From contig CAUYUJ010020535.1 of NCBI GenBank assembly GCA_963575745.1, positions 1 through 64,000 on the forward strand: a stretch of 64,000 nucleotides of DNA, given 5' to 3'. Position 1 is the first letter of the stretch. Each line of letters opens with the position of its first letter. Positions 10,520 to 22,500 of the stretch are shown one piece after another. Both the position numbers and the translations under genes were made by a program. Source of the DNA: Prorocentrum cordatum. Lineage: Eukaryota; Sar; Dinophyceae; Prorocentrales; Prorocentraceae. Below the pieces are notes generated by a model. That model worked only from the letters and a program-made list of their open reading frames with translations. It was not told the origin of the DNA and searched no databases.

Positions 10520-13500
10520 TTACCCCTGCATGTCCACGGCCAACCCCCGGGCCCCCCCCGACACCCGCTGCGACGCGCGCGTCGCATCCGCCCGAGCGCG
10601 GCCGCGCTGGAAAGCAGCCAAGTCCTCGACCCTTTCTGAACCGAAACCTGTCACCACTCGGTCGGCGCCGCCTCCGCGCGAAGATTCCGCCCGCTCCACG
10701 CGCTTCGGGCGCAGCAGCACCCCCGCGCGAACAAACGCGCCCTCGCCCGCCCCCGCCCCCTCACCCGCGACCGCGCCAGGCGCAGATTGCGCCGCCAGCC
10801 GGGCAGACCTGCGCGGAGCCACTGCCTCTGGCACAGTCTCCGGCTTTCTCCCCCCTGGCGCGGACGCCCTGGCCGCCCCCGGCAATCCTCTCCCCGCGCA
10901 GACTCCCGGCTCCTCCACAGCCACCTCTGCGTCGCCCGACGCAGCCGCGTGCCCCCCCGCTTTGCCGCGGCCTTTGCCGCCCGCACGCAGCTTCGCAAGG
11001 CCGCCCCCACCTCGCGCATCTCTCCCAGCGGCACCATCGTTCCCTCCGCCAACGTCCCCAGACTCTACCGCGCCATTGGCGCCGCCACCCAGCCTCGTCT
11101 CGGCGCGACCACCGACTCCGTCGCCAGCGGAGGCGCAGCCCGCGCCAGACGGCGACGCCGCCCTCTTCCTCCGCGCGCGCCTCGCTGCGGAATGCGGCGC
11201 AGCCCCGACGGGCGAGCCCGCGGCCCACCCCCCTCCACCCCCTCCTCCACCTCCTCGCACACCTCCCCCTCCTCGTCCCGCACCTCCCCCTCCTCCTCCC
11301 CCTCCCCCTCCTCCGCCGCGCACAGAGCCCAACCCCGCAGCGACCCCGCCGCTCGCGCCCGGGCCGCCCGCCGCGCCCACGGCACGCGCGGCGCCGAGCA
11401 CCCCGCCCTTCGCCGTCGCCGCGCCACTCCCGGCGACCCCGCCGGCATCGACGCCGCGCATCTCCCCGGACGGCGAAGCCGGAGTCTTCCGCCGCACGCG
11501 CCTGGCCGTGGCCGGCGAGCTGAGGACACCATCGCCCCCTTCGCGCTCCGGCGTAAGCGGGGCACCCGCCCGGACCGGCACCGGCGCCCGCACGCTCGAC
11601 CCCGCCTCGCTCTCCGCCGCGACCTCTGCAGGCTGCCGCCCCGCAGCGCGGCAACGCGCGCCGAGACCCGAGGCGCTCGCGCCGCCGGCGCCACCGCCAC
11701 CGACGCCAGTCACCTCACTCCCGCCAGCTCCCACACCCCCGATGCCTGCCCCGCCCCCCCCTCCACCGCTCTGCTCATCTGGCGCCCCGCCAACCCCTGG
11801 TGCCCCCGCGTCGGCGCTCTGCCCCTGACTGCGCCCCATGCGACAGTACACCGCCATGTACGCCTCCTTCGGCTTCACGTGCGCCGGCTCGCCTCGCATC
11901 CTGCGCGGCGGCTTGTCGTCGTCAAACAAAACGTAGCCCCCGTCAGGGACGCGGCACAACGTCGTATAGTGACCGGTATGCACTGTTTGCCCATTGTGGT
12001 ACACAACGCCAACCAGCTGCATCTGGGGAAGCCCATGCAGCCTCAGTTGCTCTTCGACCCACACGGGCTGCCGCGCCTCATGGCCCCTCCTCAATTGAAC
12101 CACCAAAACGCGCGGCACGCCCGTGAGTCGCGTCTGCTGGTCGTGCCAAACCCGGTCGGCATCCGCGCGGCAACACGCTGGGCAGCTCTTCTCAACTTGT
12201 TCAGGCGCGCAAAAGTCGGAGTACATTTCCGACAACATCATCGGCCCGCCGGGCCGCGCGTGGACCCGCAGCTTCAGAACATCCTCCGCCTCGTACGAGA
12301 CGGACAAGTGCCCGCACTGACGGCATTTCTGCCGCTTCTCCATCACAAACCCGAACATCCGATCCACGTGCGTCACGCGCATGTTCGTCGCACGAATGCT
12401 CTCGGGGTCCCACGACGCAAAGCGTCCGGCCAACTCCTCTCCGCGGCGCGCAGCCGACATCAGCTTACCCCAATACGCAAACACATCATGCTGCTGCCAC
12501 TCGTTGTCGAACTCACTGGGCTGCCCGAGGAAAACGTCCTCGCTATCAACATTCGTTCGCCGCCGCACGCTCACGGGTCCGCCCTGCCAGCGTCGCGACA
12601 CCAACTGATTGTGCGTGTCCCACATCCCGCAGACGCAGCAACGCCCACTGGCCCTCTCCTCGCAATCGCCCTCCGCGTGCCATCGAAGCCACTCCCAGAC
12701 GGCAGGCGTCCGCAGCATCAGCTGCGTCACGCTGACCACGTAGCAAGAATGCCCAGGCCGCGGCATCCCACGGACGGGCACGCTACTCACGCTGTCCCAC
12801 GAAGCCGCGCGAATACCATCCACGCGAGGCACGTCCATCTCTCCAGGGCTCGGCGGAGGCTGAGCCGGGCGCTCCGACGCGAACAAACTCTGCGGCCCGA
12901 ACGCCGCGGACACCAGCTCTTCCCGACGGCGCTGTCTTCGGGCTGCCTCGCGTTGCTGCGTTCGCAAGTACGCCTCCCGGTTTCGGTCCTGCGCCTGCTG
13001 CCTCGCCAAGGCCGCAGCCTCCCGCCCCTGCTGCAACCGATTCTGGACCTCGGCACCCTCCAGCCGGTGCGACCGATCGCGCGTCGCCTGGAGCGCGAGC
13101 CGGCAGCGTTGCGCCAGGGCCCTCATCTTATGCTCGCGAGAACCGAAGCACGCGTGGGCACGCACATACCCGAACAGCCCAAAGTGGTCTGACACATGGA
13201 ATTCGCAGCCCTCGAAGAACACTTTCCCCTTCCCTACCAAATGCACCTCCGCCCAAAGCTCCGCCCCGAACATGACCCGGTCCCGTCTCTGTCCGACAGC
13301 CCCCCTCTCGCCGAGACCCGAGTAAAACTTGTTCCCGGGGCAGCCCCAAGAACGACCCTCGTACCAGGTGTCCTTCAAACGCAGCTGCTCCACAGCGGCC
13401 TGCACCTGGGAGTCCGTGCTGTTCATGTCGCCCACAATGAGCAGCCGGTCGCAACCTTCCGCGCAAGTCCTCGTAATCTTCCGAAGTATCGCGTGACGCC

Positions 13501-16500
13501 GCTCCCATGCCGCACCCGCGGGCAAGTGGACCGCGGCCACGTTCACCCACCCCGCGCCGCCCGCGCCCCCGCCTACGGGAACTTCGACCCGGCACAGCAC
13601 GCACGGGTCCTCCCCTGACAAAGCCTTGCCTTCCGCGCGCAGACCGCGCCTCACGTACAGGTGCACGTACCCCCTGGACTCGTGCGCATGGGCCACGCCA
13701 ACCAATTGGAATTCCGCCTCCAGCTCCTTGTACGCCTCCTCGCCCTCGCATTCCTGCAGAGCAACGACATCAACCCCGCGCGCCTGCCTCCAACGGAGCA
13801 CTTCGCCCAGGACCGCCGCGCGCTGGTCGCGGTCGCTCCAGGAGGGCGGCGCCACGGCCGAGCGATGCCCACCAGCGATATTCCACGTGGCAAACGACAA
13901 CGTCGACGCGCCCTCCAGGCCCTCCTCTTCGCCAGCCTCACCCGCCGCTTCCCCTGGCACAGCCGCCCTCGGCAAGCTCGCGCCCGTCGCGCTGGGCGCC
14001 GAAGCACCCGCGCGAGGCACGACGCCGAACGCGCCCAGAACGTCGCGGCATTCCTGCTCCGAAAGCAACAACTCCATGACATCCCGCGCCCCCCGCGCGC
14101 CGACGCCCGCCCGGAACGACGCGAACGCGCCCCGCAGCACGCGACACACGTCAGGCACGAAGGACTCCGCCGACGCATCCAGCACGCCCGCATTCGCCAG
14201 GCGCCCGACACGGCCCAGCAGAAGCCCGAGCGCGCAGGCGATCCTCTGCGAAGGAACACGAACGCGCGGCGCGTCCCCGAACTCCACCGCCGGCGGGCGC
14301 CGCCCAGCACTGGCACCGAGCGGTCGCAGCAGTGCGTCGATATTCCGGGCGATTCGCCCTGCCACGTCCTCCCTGCGGGCCCGATCGTGCACGCGCACTG
14401 CGAGAGACTCGGCTCGCCCGAGCGCCTCCCCCGGCCGACCAGACGTAACACTCACAAACATCCAATCCTGCGCGACACCAGATCCGCTCAGTGGGTCCAC
14501 GGCGACGACCATTAGCAACTCCTGCTTGTCACTCACGGAGTTCGCATCCCACACGCTCGTCCAATTGTGCGCAATCCGGGCAAAATGCTCCGGGGTCTCC
14601 TCCGCACCAACGTGCCGGCCTACCTTTGCCGAAGCCACAGTCGTCGGCAGCCCCAACCCCGCGCACAACTGCCTCGCCACCTTCAAGAAGAACTCCAGCG
14701 CCTGGCCCTCCAGCCTGCCCTCTGCCAGCGCGCTCTCCGCTCGCACGTTCACGACCCACTTGTCCATGCGCAGCGCGCAGCCACCACGGACGTCCCCGAA
14801 CGCGTCCTTCATCCTCTTCGCCGCCTTATCCAAACTCTTATGCAGGCGCGGGGGCACCAGCGCGCCCATGGCCTCCTTCACGGCGCTCATATGCAGCGGG
14901 CCCATGCTCGGAGCCACGGAATCGAACACTCGCTCATCCCACGCCCCAGACGCCTCCCACCGCTCCACAATCAAGTCGACCACGCCGCGCAGGAACCCCT
15001 CCCTGTCACCCGAACCCGAAGACTCATGCGTCAGGCGCCCGGCAGCAGCCGTCAGACGTTCGCGCAAATCCTCCCGGGACGCACAAGCAGCGAGGGCACC
15101 GACATCAACAAGCAGATCCCGCGCGGCGCCCTTCTCCTCCCGCGTCGCGAAGCGCACCCGCCTCCGGTCCAGAAGCCTTTCGGCCACGGCACGGAGGCGC
15201 CGCGCCGCGACGTCGTCCTCTCCAGCCTCGGCAGCAACGGCGCTGTCGAGCTCGGACGCGAAAGGCGGCCCCTCCTCACCCCACAGCCATGTGTCCTCAT
15301 CCACTCTGCCCGCCCCTCTCAACCTCTCCGCCTGAGCCGCGGCAACGGTCTTCAAACGACCCAGCAATGTCTCCGCCGCGCGTTTCTCCTCCTCAGTCCA
15401 GCAGTCCGCCTCGCAGTACCCGTATTTCCGCAACGTGCGGGAAGCGCGAGCCTCCAGTCGCAACTCGAAGCGTCGCCGCTCCCGGAACGCCGTCGTATGC
15501 CTGGCCCTCATGAAGTCCGCATACTCCGGCAGGTCCTCCTCGAACACCAAGTCCCAGGGATGCTTCACACGCGTCGTGGCGACGAAACCGATCCCTGCAA
15601 CGGCCGCGGTCTTCGCTGACAGGTGCACGCGGACTTTCGCCAACGTCATCCCCTGCGCCTTCCAGTGCGTCAACGCCCATGCCAGCTGCAACGGGTAGTT
15701 CTCGCGCCACACGCCCTCCTCCATGGTGGAAGACACTCTCTGCCTCCAAATGGGCACCCAGTTCCGCCGCTCCTCGTCTCCCGGGAAAAACGACCGCGGC
15801 CGACCCTGCCCGTCTGTCCCTAGATCGATATCATCGAACTCGACGAACACGCAAAGGGGCGCCTGCAAATCCGGCCGAGCGCCATTGTGCGGGTCGGCGC
15901 CCTCGGGCCACATGTAGCCGCGCAGCGTACCCATCGCCCCGTTCATGAGCCCCGCCTCAACCCAGAGGTTCTGAGTCAACAGCACGCGGGCCCCTTCGCA
16001 GACGTACAGCTCGTTCTCGAGTCCGCGGAAGTCCTCGGACGCCATCTGGTCTGGCCTAGACTTCTGCTTTTTCTCCTTTTTGTCGTGGTAGGCACGCAAC
16101 GCCGCGATGGGCTTACCACTCGCAGCGGCTACCTGGTACAACCTCTCCATGTTCACTCTATCGGCGCCACATGCACCCGAGGCCCGATCCTTCCTGCCGT
16201 CCATCAGCAGCGGGGCCGTCTCGAAGGCCGCCAGCTCCTCCCTCCCCTCCTTGGTCATTTGCAGCACCGACCTGTTCCGGCGCTTCAACCACGCATGATC
16301 CCGCTGCTCCCAAGTGCACTGCGCCATGCCTTTCGTGACCTCCAAAAAGCGATCAGCATCCTGCCTGTACTCCGCCTGCCGCTCCTTCGACAGCCCCTCT
16401 TTCTCACCGCGCCACCGGTGCACGCGCCGGAGCACGGCCACGTCCTGGAACGTATCGCGCACGAAACTCCCATTATTCACTAACCTGTCCGTGCTCCAGG

Positions 16501-19500
16501 CGTCGTCGGGGGTCCGCTCCGCCCCCCTGGGCTTGTTCTTCGCAGACCCCCCATACGCGCCCATCCGGTACAGGGGGTCATCGCCGATTGGCGGCGCCTG
16601 CTGCGGATCCCCGGCGAGCACGGCATCCTTCCCGCCGAGATACACTGGCCTCGCACCCTGCGCCGCACGCTTCGCCGCAACACCAAGAGTATCCTGCACC
16701 TTGAACTCGATCTTGCCCAGCATCTGCCGCCCGATCATGCTCATCTCATCCAACACAAACAACCTCGCCTGACGCAGTCGAGTCTGCGTCTTTTGAAACC
16801 GGTCCCCGTCCTTGCGTACCCAAGGGCCGCAATATCCCACCGGCACACCGAACGCCCTGTGCAGGGTGGTCGCGCCATATTTCAACTGGAACGAGGCGCA
16901 CCCGGTGGGAGCGGCGAGCAAGCAGCAATTCCGCTCCTCCTCATCAATCTCTTCAGGCCCTCGTCGGATTTCGCGCACGCCGCGGCGATCTTGATCCAGC
17001 CTCGTCCTCGGGGCAAACTGCCGCACCCGCTTTCGCCTCGCGGCTACGAAACTGCGCACGGTGCGCGATTTCCCCGTGCCGGCCACGCCCGTGACCATCA
17101 ATCTCAACGGGTCGGCCTCCGAATGGCGGTCGTCCATGACGATGTCGTGGGCGAACTTCTGCCAGGGGTCGAGATCGGCGCGCTCGACGACCTCGGCCCC
17201 GTCGCCTACCTTGGCCTTTCCGTACCACTCATCCCGGAGCTTCTCCAGACGCCCTCTCTCGCTCGTCGACACATTGCACGCCTCGTTCAACCAATTGAAG
17301 TCCTTGGGGTTCACCCGGACCCTGCCGCGCACCTCATCGCCCGCAACATCCCCGACGCGCACGTCCGCCGCCTGCACAGCAGGGCCTGCCGCGCTGACGC
17401 GCTCATCGGCTGGGCGGCGCTCCCACTCGGACGCCTCCCCCGCGGCCGCAGCAGACTCAGCGCCCTCCCCCGGCCGCGCCTCGCGTAAGACAGCATCCCG
17501 AGCCTCCTCGTTCGGGTCCTCGTCCCCGCGCAGCACGAGTCTGTCCACCAAGTCCTCCACTTCCTCCCCCGACTCCGCCTTCTCGCTGTCTCTGTCATCG
17601 TCGCCGCGCCCAGAGCCATCATCGGACGCCTGCCCCCCGGCGCCGCCCGCCGCCTCCTCTGCCCCCGCGCCCCGCCCCTGCTGGCCCGCCTCATGCCGCC
17701 TCACCATTTCGCGTCGCGTCCGGCGCAGCAGCTCCCGGTTGCTAGCGACCCCGTCTTCCAGGATGGCGCCGAGCACTTCCTTGTAGAACGGGTTCGCGCG
17801 CTCGTACTGCTCCACGACCCACGCCGGAACCCACTGGCGGAGCATGGGGTCAGTGAGCATCTCCATCATCATATGCCCCCAATACTGATCGCTCTGCCCC
17901 CCCCAGGCCCTTCCCCCCGACTTGAGCCAGAGATCTTGCACGCCCAGGAACCGCTCGCTTCCAGCATCCTGGCCAGCACCGCCCGCCAAAGGCTGAACGA
18001 ACTCCGTGGCCCCAATGCAAGCCGCCGGCACCGGCCGGACGTCCCTCAGCATCTCCTGTTCGATCATGGCCTTGCGGTCCGCGGTCGCCATGTGCCGCCA
18101 GTGCGCGATGACGTTCGCCCGCGCGTACGCCTCGTGGCAGGCGTGCTGCACGTTCGCGCACTCCGCGCTATAGCCAGGGGTCACCTGCAGACACACCGCA
18201 GGGTTCCCGCGCCTCAGCTTCCCGCGGTACACAGCGTACTTCCAATAGAATTCGAACAACGACACATCGCGCACCTCTTCCACCGAGATGGACTCGTCCC
18301 CCCTGGCACGCTGCCGACGCACAAACTCCAGGCGCTTGTCGAACTTGTCCACTTTGCTATCCCAGTGCACAGGCTCGTCATCTGCCTTGTCCCGCAGCGC
18401 AGACGCAGGCTTCAGCGCGCGGGCCCCCGTCGTGTTGAGGGTCACGACGGGCAGCATGGACAAAACCATGGGCAGGCGCAACCCCAGCAGCGCCACCTCG
18501 TAACAGTGGTAGTCCCGCTCCCCGAGCATCCGAGCAAAGAACTTCTGAATGGAGCGCCGAAGGAAATCAGTCCCTTCGCCCTCTGGGACGTAAGCGCAGA
18601 CCTCGTTGACGGCGTCGTCGAGCACCTCCTTGATCTTCCGCGAGCCCTTGGGCGCCTTCGTCGCGTACTTCGTGACGTACTCCACGACCGCCCACAAGTT
18701 CAGAACGGGACGCCAGTCAATGTTCCCCATGTTGGCCAACAGCACGTGCTCCTCGTAACTATTGCAGAGCCTGTCGTTCCTCGGAAACACCGCCTGCCAG
18801 TGGCCCTCCCGGCGGCCCTTCTCCATGCGGAACGGCCGGGGCCCGACGCGGCCCCACCTGTCGCGCGGGAAATCATATCGGCAGAACACGCACCCCTCCT
18901 TTCCGCGAGCACACGCGTGAACCCCGAGCCGCGGCGGCCCCATGCCATGCTTCGTGTGCCGCGCCACCCTGTTCACCAGCGCAGCCACCAGTCGCCGAAC
19001 GGGTTGCACGTCCAACTTCCCCGACGCCTCGGACGCAAAGGCCTCGTCCAGAACCTTCCGCAAGTTCAAGCACTCCGGCGCAGAAGCGGGCACGCTACGC
19101 ACCGCCCGGCCCTCCGACGTCTCGCGCACAGCCTCGCCCTCCATCTCCACGTCCAGGTCGAAGGCGCCAACCTCGTCGTCCCACGTGTACCTGCACGCGC
19201 CCGCGTCGTCGTAGCACGGGTTCCACTCCGAGACAACGTGCCCGAAGAACTCATAGAACCGCTTCTCCAAAACGCTCTGCAGCGCGACGTCCTCATGCTC
19301 CGGCTTCAGCACGCCGAAGTCGAGACCAGCACCCCCTAGTCGCTGCCCGCGGGCCCCGTGGGGGACCCCAGCAGGTCTCGACCCCCGAGCAGCACCGCGG
19401 CCCTCAACGCCATCACCATCCTGAACGTCCTCCACGGGATCACCCCCCGCCTCGTCCTCCGGCGCTGGATCCTCTGGCCCGACGCGCTCGAAAGCAACGT

Positions 19501-22500
19501 CGGCCTCCGCCCCCTGGCCGCGGACGCCCTCCTCCCCTTGCACGAGCACCAGCCACCCTCGATCCACCAGGGCGTCGAGGAGCGCAGAAGCCCTGCCCAC
19601 GAACTCATCCTCGTCGTCGCCTGCGCCATCTTCACTACATGATCCCGAAGCCGCAGAGCCCTCACCCGCAGGAGCCCGCGGCGCACGCTGGCCAGGCCGG
19701 CCGGCAACGGCGCGCAGGACCTGCTCCAGGGCAGCGAGGGCAGCACCACGACGCCTCCGCTCCTGCAGGGGCCAGGCCAGCGGTCCTGCCTCAAGCGAGG
19801 GCAGGCACGCCGCCACGTCGCTCGCCACGCTCGGCGGAAGCATGTCCCCCTCCCCGTCCACGTCCGCGCGAACCCGCGCAACCGCCGGCCCAGGCAGCCC
19901 CACGCTGAACCCGTGGTAATGCAGATTGCCACCCGCGCCACACTCGGCCCTGGCCATGGCCATGTACTTGAACTGCTCCGAGTGGGGCAGTACGGCGGGC
20001 ATCACCATCCGCATGTTCAGCTCCACCCGCAAGGCCATCATGTAGGCCACCAGGTCCGGGTTGTCCCGCGCGAAACGGAAGCGCTCCTCTCGCCCGTCAC
20101 CAACCCAATCCCCCAGAGCACGGTCTCCCGCCGCCCGCGCCCCTGGACCTCCCCCCATGCGCTGAATGTCATACGCGGCGTTGTAAAACGGATTCTGCGT
20201 CCACCAAATGGACGGGTGACGGCCGAGCCCGACGACATCCGGCACAAGCGCACGCCCGCGCTGAGTCCGCCCCTTCCCCGCCGGCAGGTCCAGCTCGCGG
20301 AGGAACCGCCTGCCGACCGGCTCGGCGCCGTCCGCCTGAGTGCCCTCGACCCAGGGCGGGTGCCAGGACAGGTGCTTCACGGTGCTCTGCAACTTCTTCG
20401 ACTCATACGACCAGTGCATGGTGGTCGAGGGCACATCGCGGCCCACGTTCGCGAGCTGGCCCACCAGGATCCGCACGCGGTCCTCGCTCTCCAGGATTTG
20501 CCTGAGCCCGCCCTTCGTCATCACACTTGGGCCCTGGACGCCGAGGCCCGCGCGCCTGTACATGGTCCGATACACCCCAAAACCCTTGCCCCGCGCCTCG
20601 TTCAGGAGCAGCACGTTCACCATGGCCCACATCACGCGCTGGCCACGCGGGCCGCCGACGAACTGCCCGGTGCGGTAGCGCATCAGGTGCTGCACCCAGT
20701 CCTGCACGGACACCCGCCGGGGACGGTCGTCGAAGAGGTCGCCGATGCCCATGGGAAACTCCAACGGGAACGCCCTCGCGAAACGCCCGATGGCGCGCGC
20801 CGGGACCGGGTCCTCGCTCTGTCCGGGCCAGCCGTAAATCAAGCGCTCACCCGTCCGCGCGACTGCCTCGTCCTCGTCAAACTCCGGCAAGTTCTCCTCG
20901 ACGCACCCCGTGTCCCTATCGCGCGCAGCTGCCACGAACGTTCCCGCCATGGCCAGCTCGAGCATCACCTCGTCCAAAACCGACTCGCGAGAGACGCCGC
21001 CCTCCGCACCGGCAAACCGGCCCTGCACACGGGGTCGCATCCAATCGACGAGGAACTCGACGCGCACGCAGTCCACGGCCACGCGGTCCCTCTGCACGGA
21101 CTTCACGGCGTTATCCTCCCGCGCCGCAGCCAGCAGGCGGCCGAACAGGTCCTCCGTCGTCTCGTCGTCACCAAACTTCAACCCCTCCAACTGGCCCTCC
21201 GCCTCCGGCTGCAACCCCGTCCACCATCGCTGCACTGCCCCACCATACTCAAACTGCGCCTTGTCGAGCCACGCACTGAACACGTCGTGATCAACGGCCA
21301 TGGCTTCATCTTCCACGCCGACGTCGAACTCCCCGTCAGCCGCCGCATCGGCATCACCCTCGGCCGCGGCCTCCGCGCCGCCCTCGTCGCCTCCCCGCGC
21401 ATCGTCGCCCTCGCGGCCAGCAGGCTCGCGCCCGGCGTCGTCGCGGGGCCCGACGAAGTGCACGTCGAAGCCCGCGGCAATGAACTGGCGCGGCGTGACG
21501 ACGTCGACGCCACAGGGGACGCAATCCCGAGCAATGGCCTCCGCTTCCGTCACGGGCCCAAGCTCCTCCGGCTCCCTGGCCTCGCCCCCCGACGGCAGGA
21601 CGCCGTCTTCGCTCTCTCTCGGCGCGTAGGACGCGAGGATCTCGTCGTCCGGGAGCACGTCAAACAGGCGCGGGTCGTAGTACTTGTGCATGGGCTCGTC
21701 CGCAGTACCCCCCAGGCGCCAGGGCCCATACGTGCCCGCAAACGCACACAACGCCCGGAGCACGTGCCCACAGTAGCGCCAGCGCACGTGCAGGCCCTCC
21801 ACGACCTCCTTCCCGAACCCTACATTCCGCCGCAACATCAAGCTGAAGGGCACTTTCCGGGGGTGCCAGGGCAGCACCACCCGCGGCTCCACGTTCTCCT
21901 GGAGCTCCCTCCCCCTGCCTCCATGATCGTACTCGATGATCACGTCCCCGCTGAGCAGCACCTCCACGACGCGCCCTGGGAAGACCAGGCGCCCGTGCAG
22001 GTCCACGCCGAAGCGCTGCCGCTCCTCGTCCGTGCAGCCCGCGGCCATGCGCTCGGGACGGCGCGGGTCGTCGGGGCGCTCGCCGGGCCCGCGCGCCGAG
22101 TTCACGCGGTCCCCCACGCGGAACCCTTTCATGAGCTCGTGGCGCCGCGAGAACCCTGCCACATCCTGGGGGAACGAGATGATGTTCTTGCGGAACTTGC
22201 GCAGCCCCGTGCGGGACACCGTGGCCAGGTGCACCTGCATGTGGTCCAGGGCAATGAGCAGGCTCTCCGTGAGCGTGGCCTGGTCGAAAAGCTCGCGCAG
22301 GTCATCGGACGGGAAGCGGAAGCACGGGTCCATGTGGTTCTGCGCGGTGCGGAGCCCCACCACCTGATACAGGTCGTCCTCCGTGGCCGCGGCCGCGGCC
22401 TGCTTGTCCAGGTCCTGCCTGCACCGCATACACACGCCCCTGCACTCCAGAGCGAAGCCGTCCGGCGGGTCGCGCGGCGGCACCTCGTCCCACTCGGCCA

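Noticed and set aside
13930-14520. A Ulp1-like (C48) protease between helicase and EEP domains
   Set aside because: SQRIACALGLLL vaguely recalls the Gln-Cys box but spacing is wrong and no His-Trp motif is seen.
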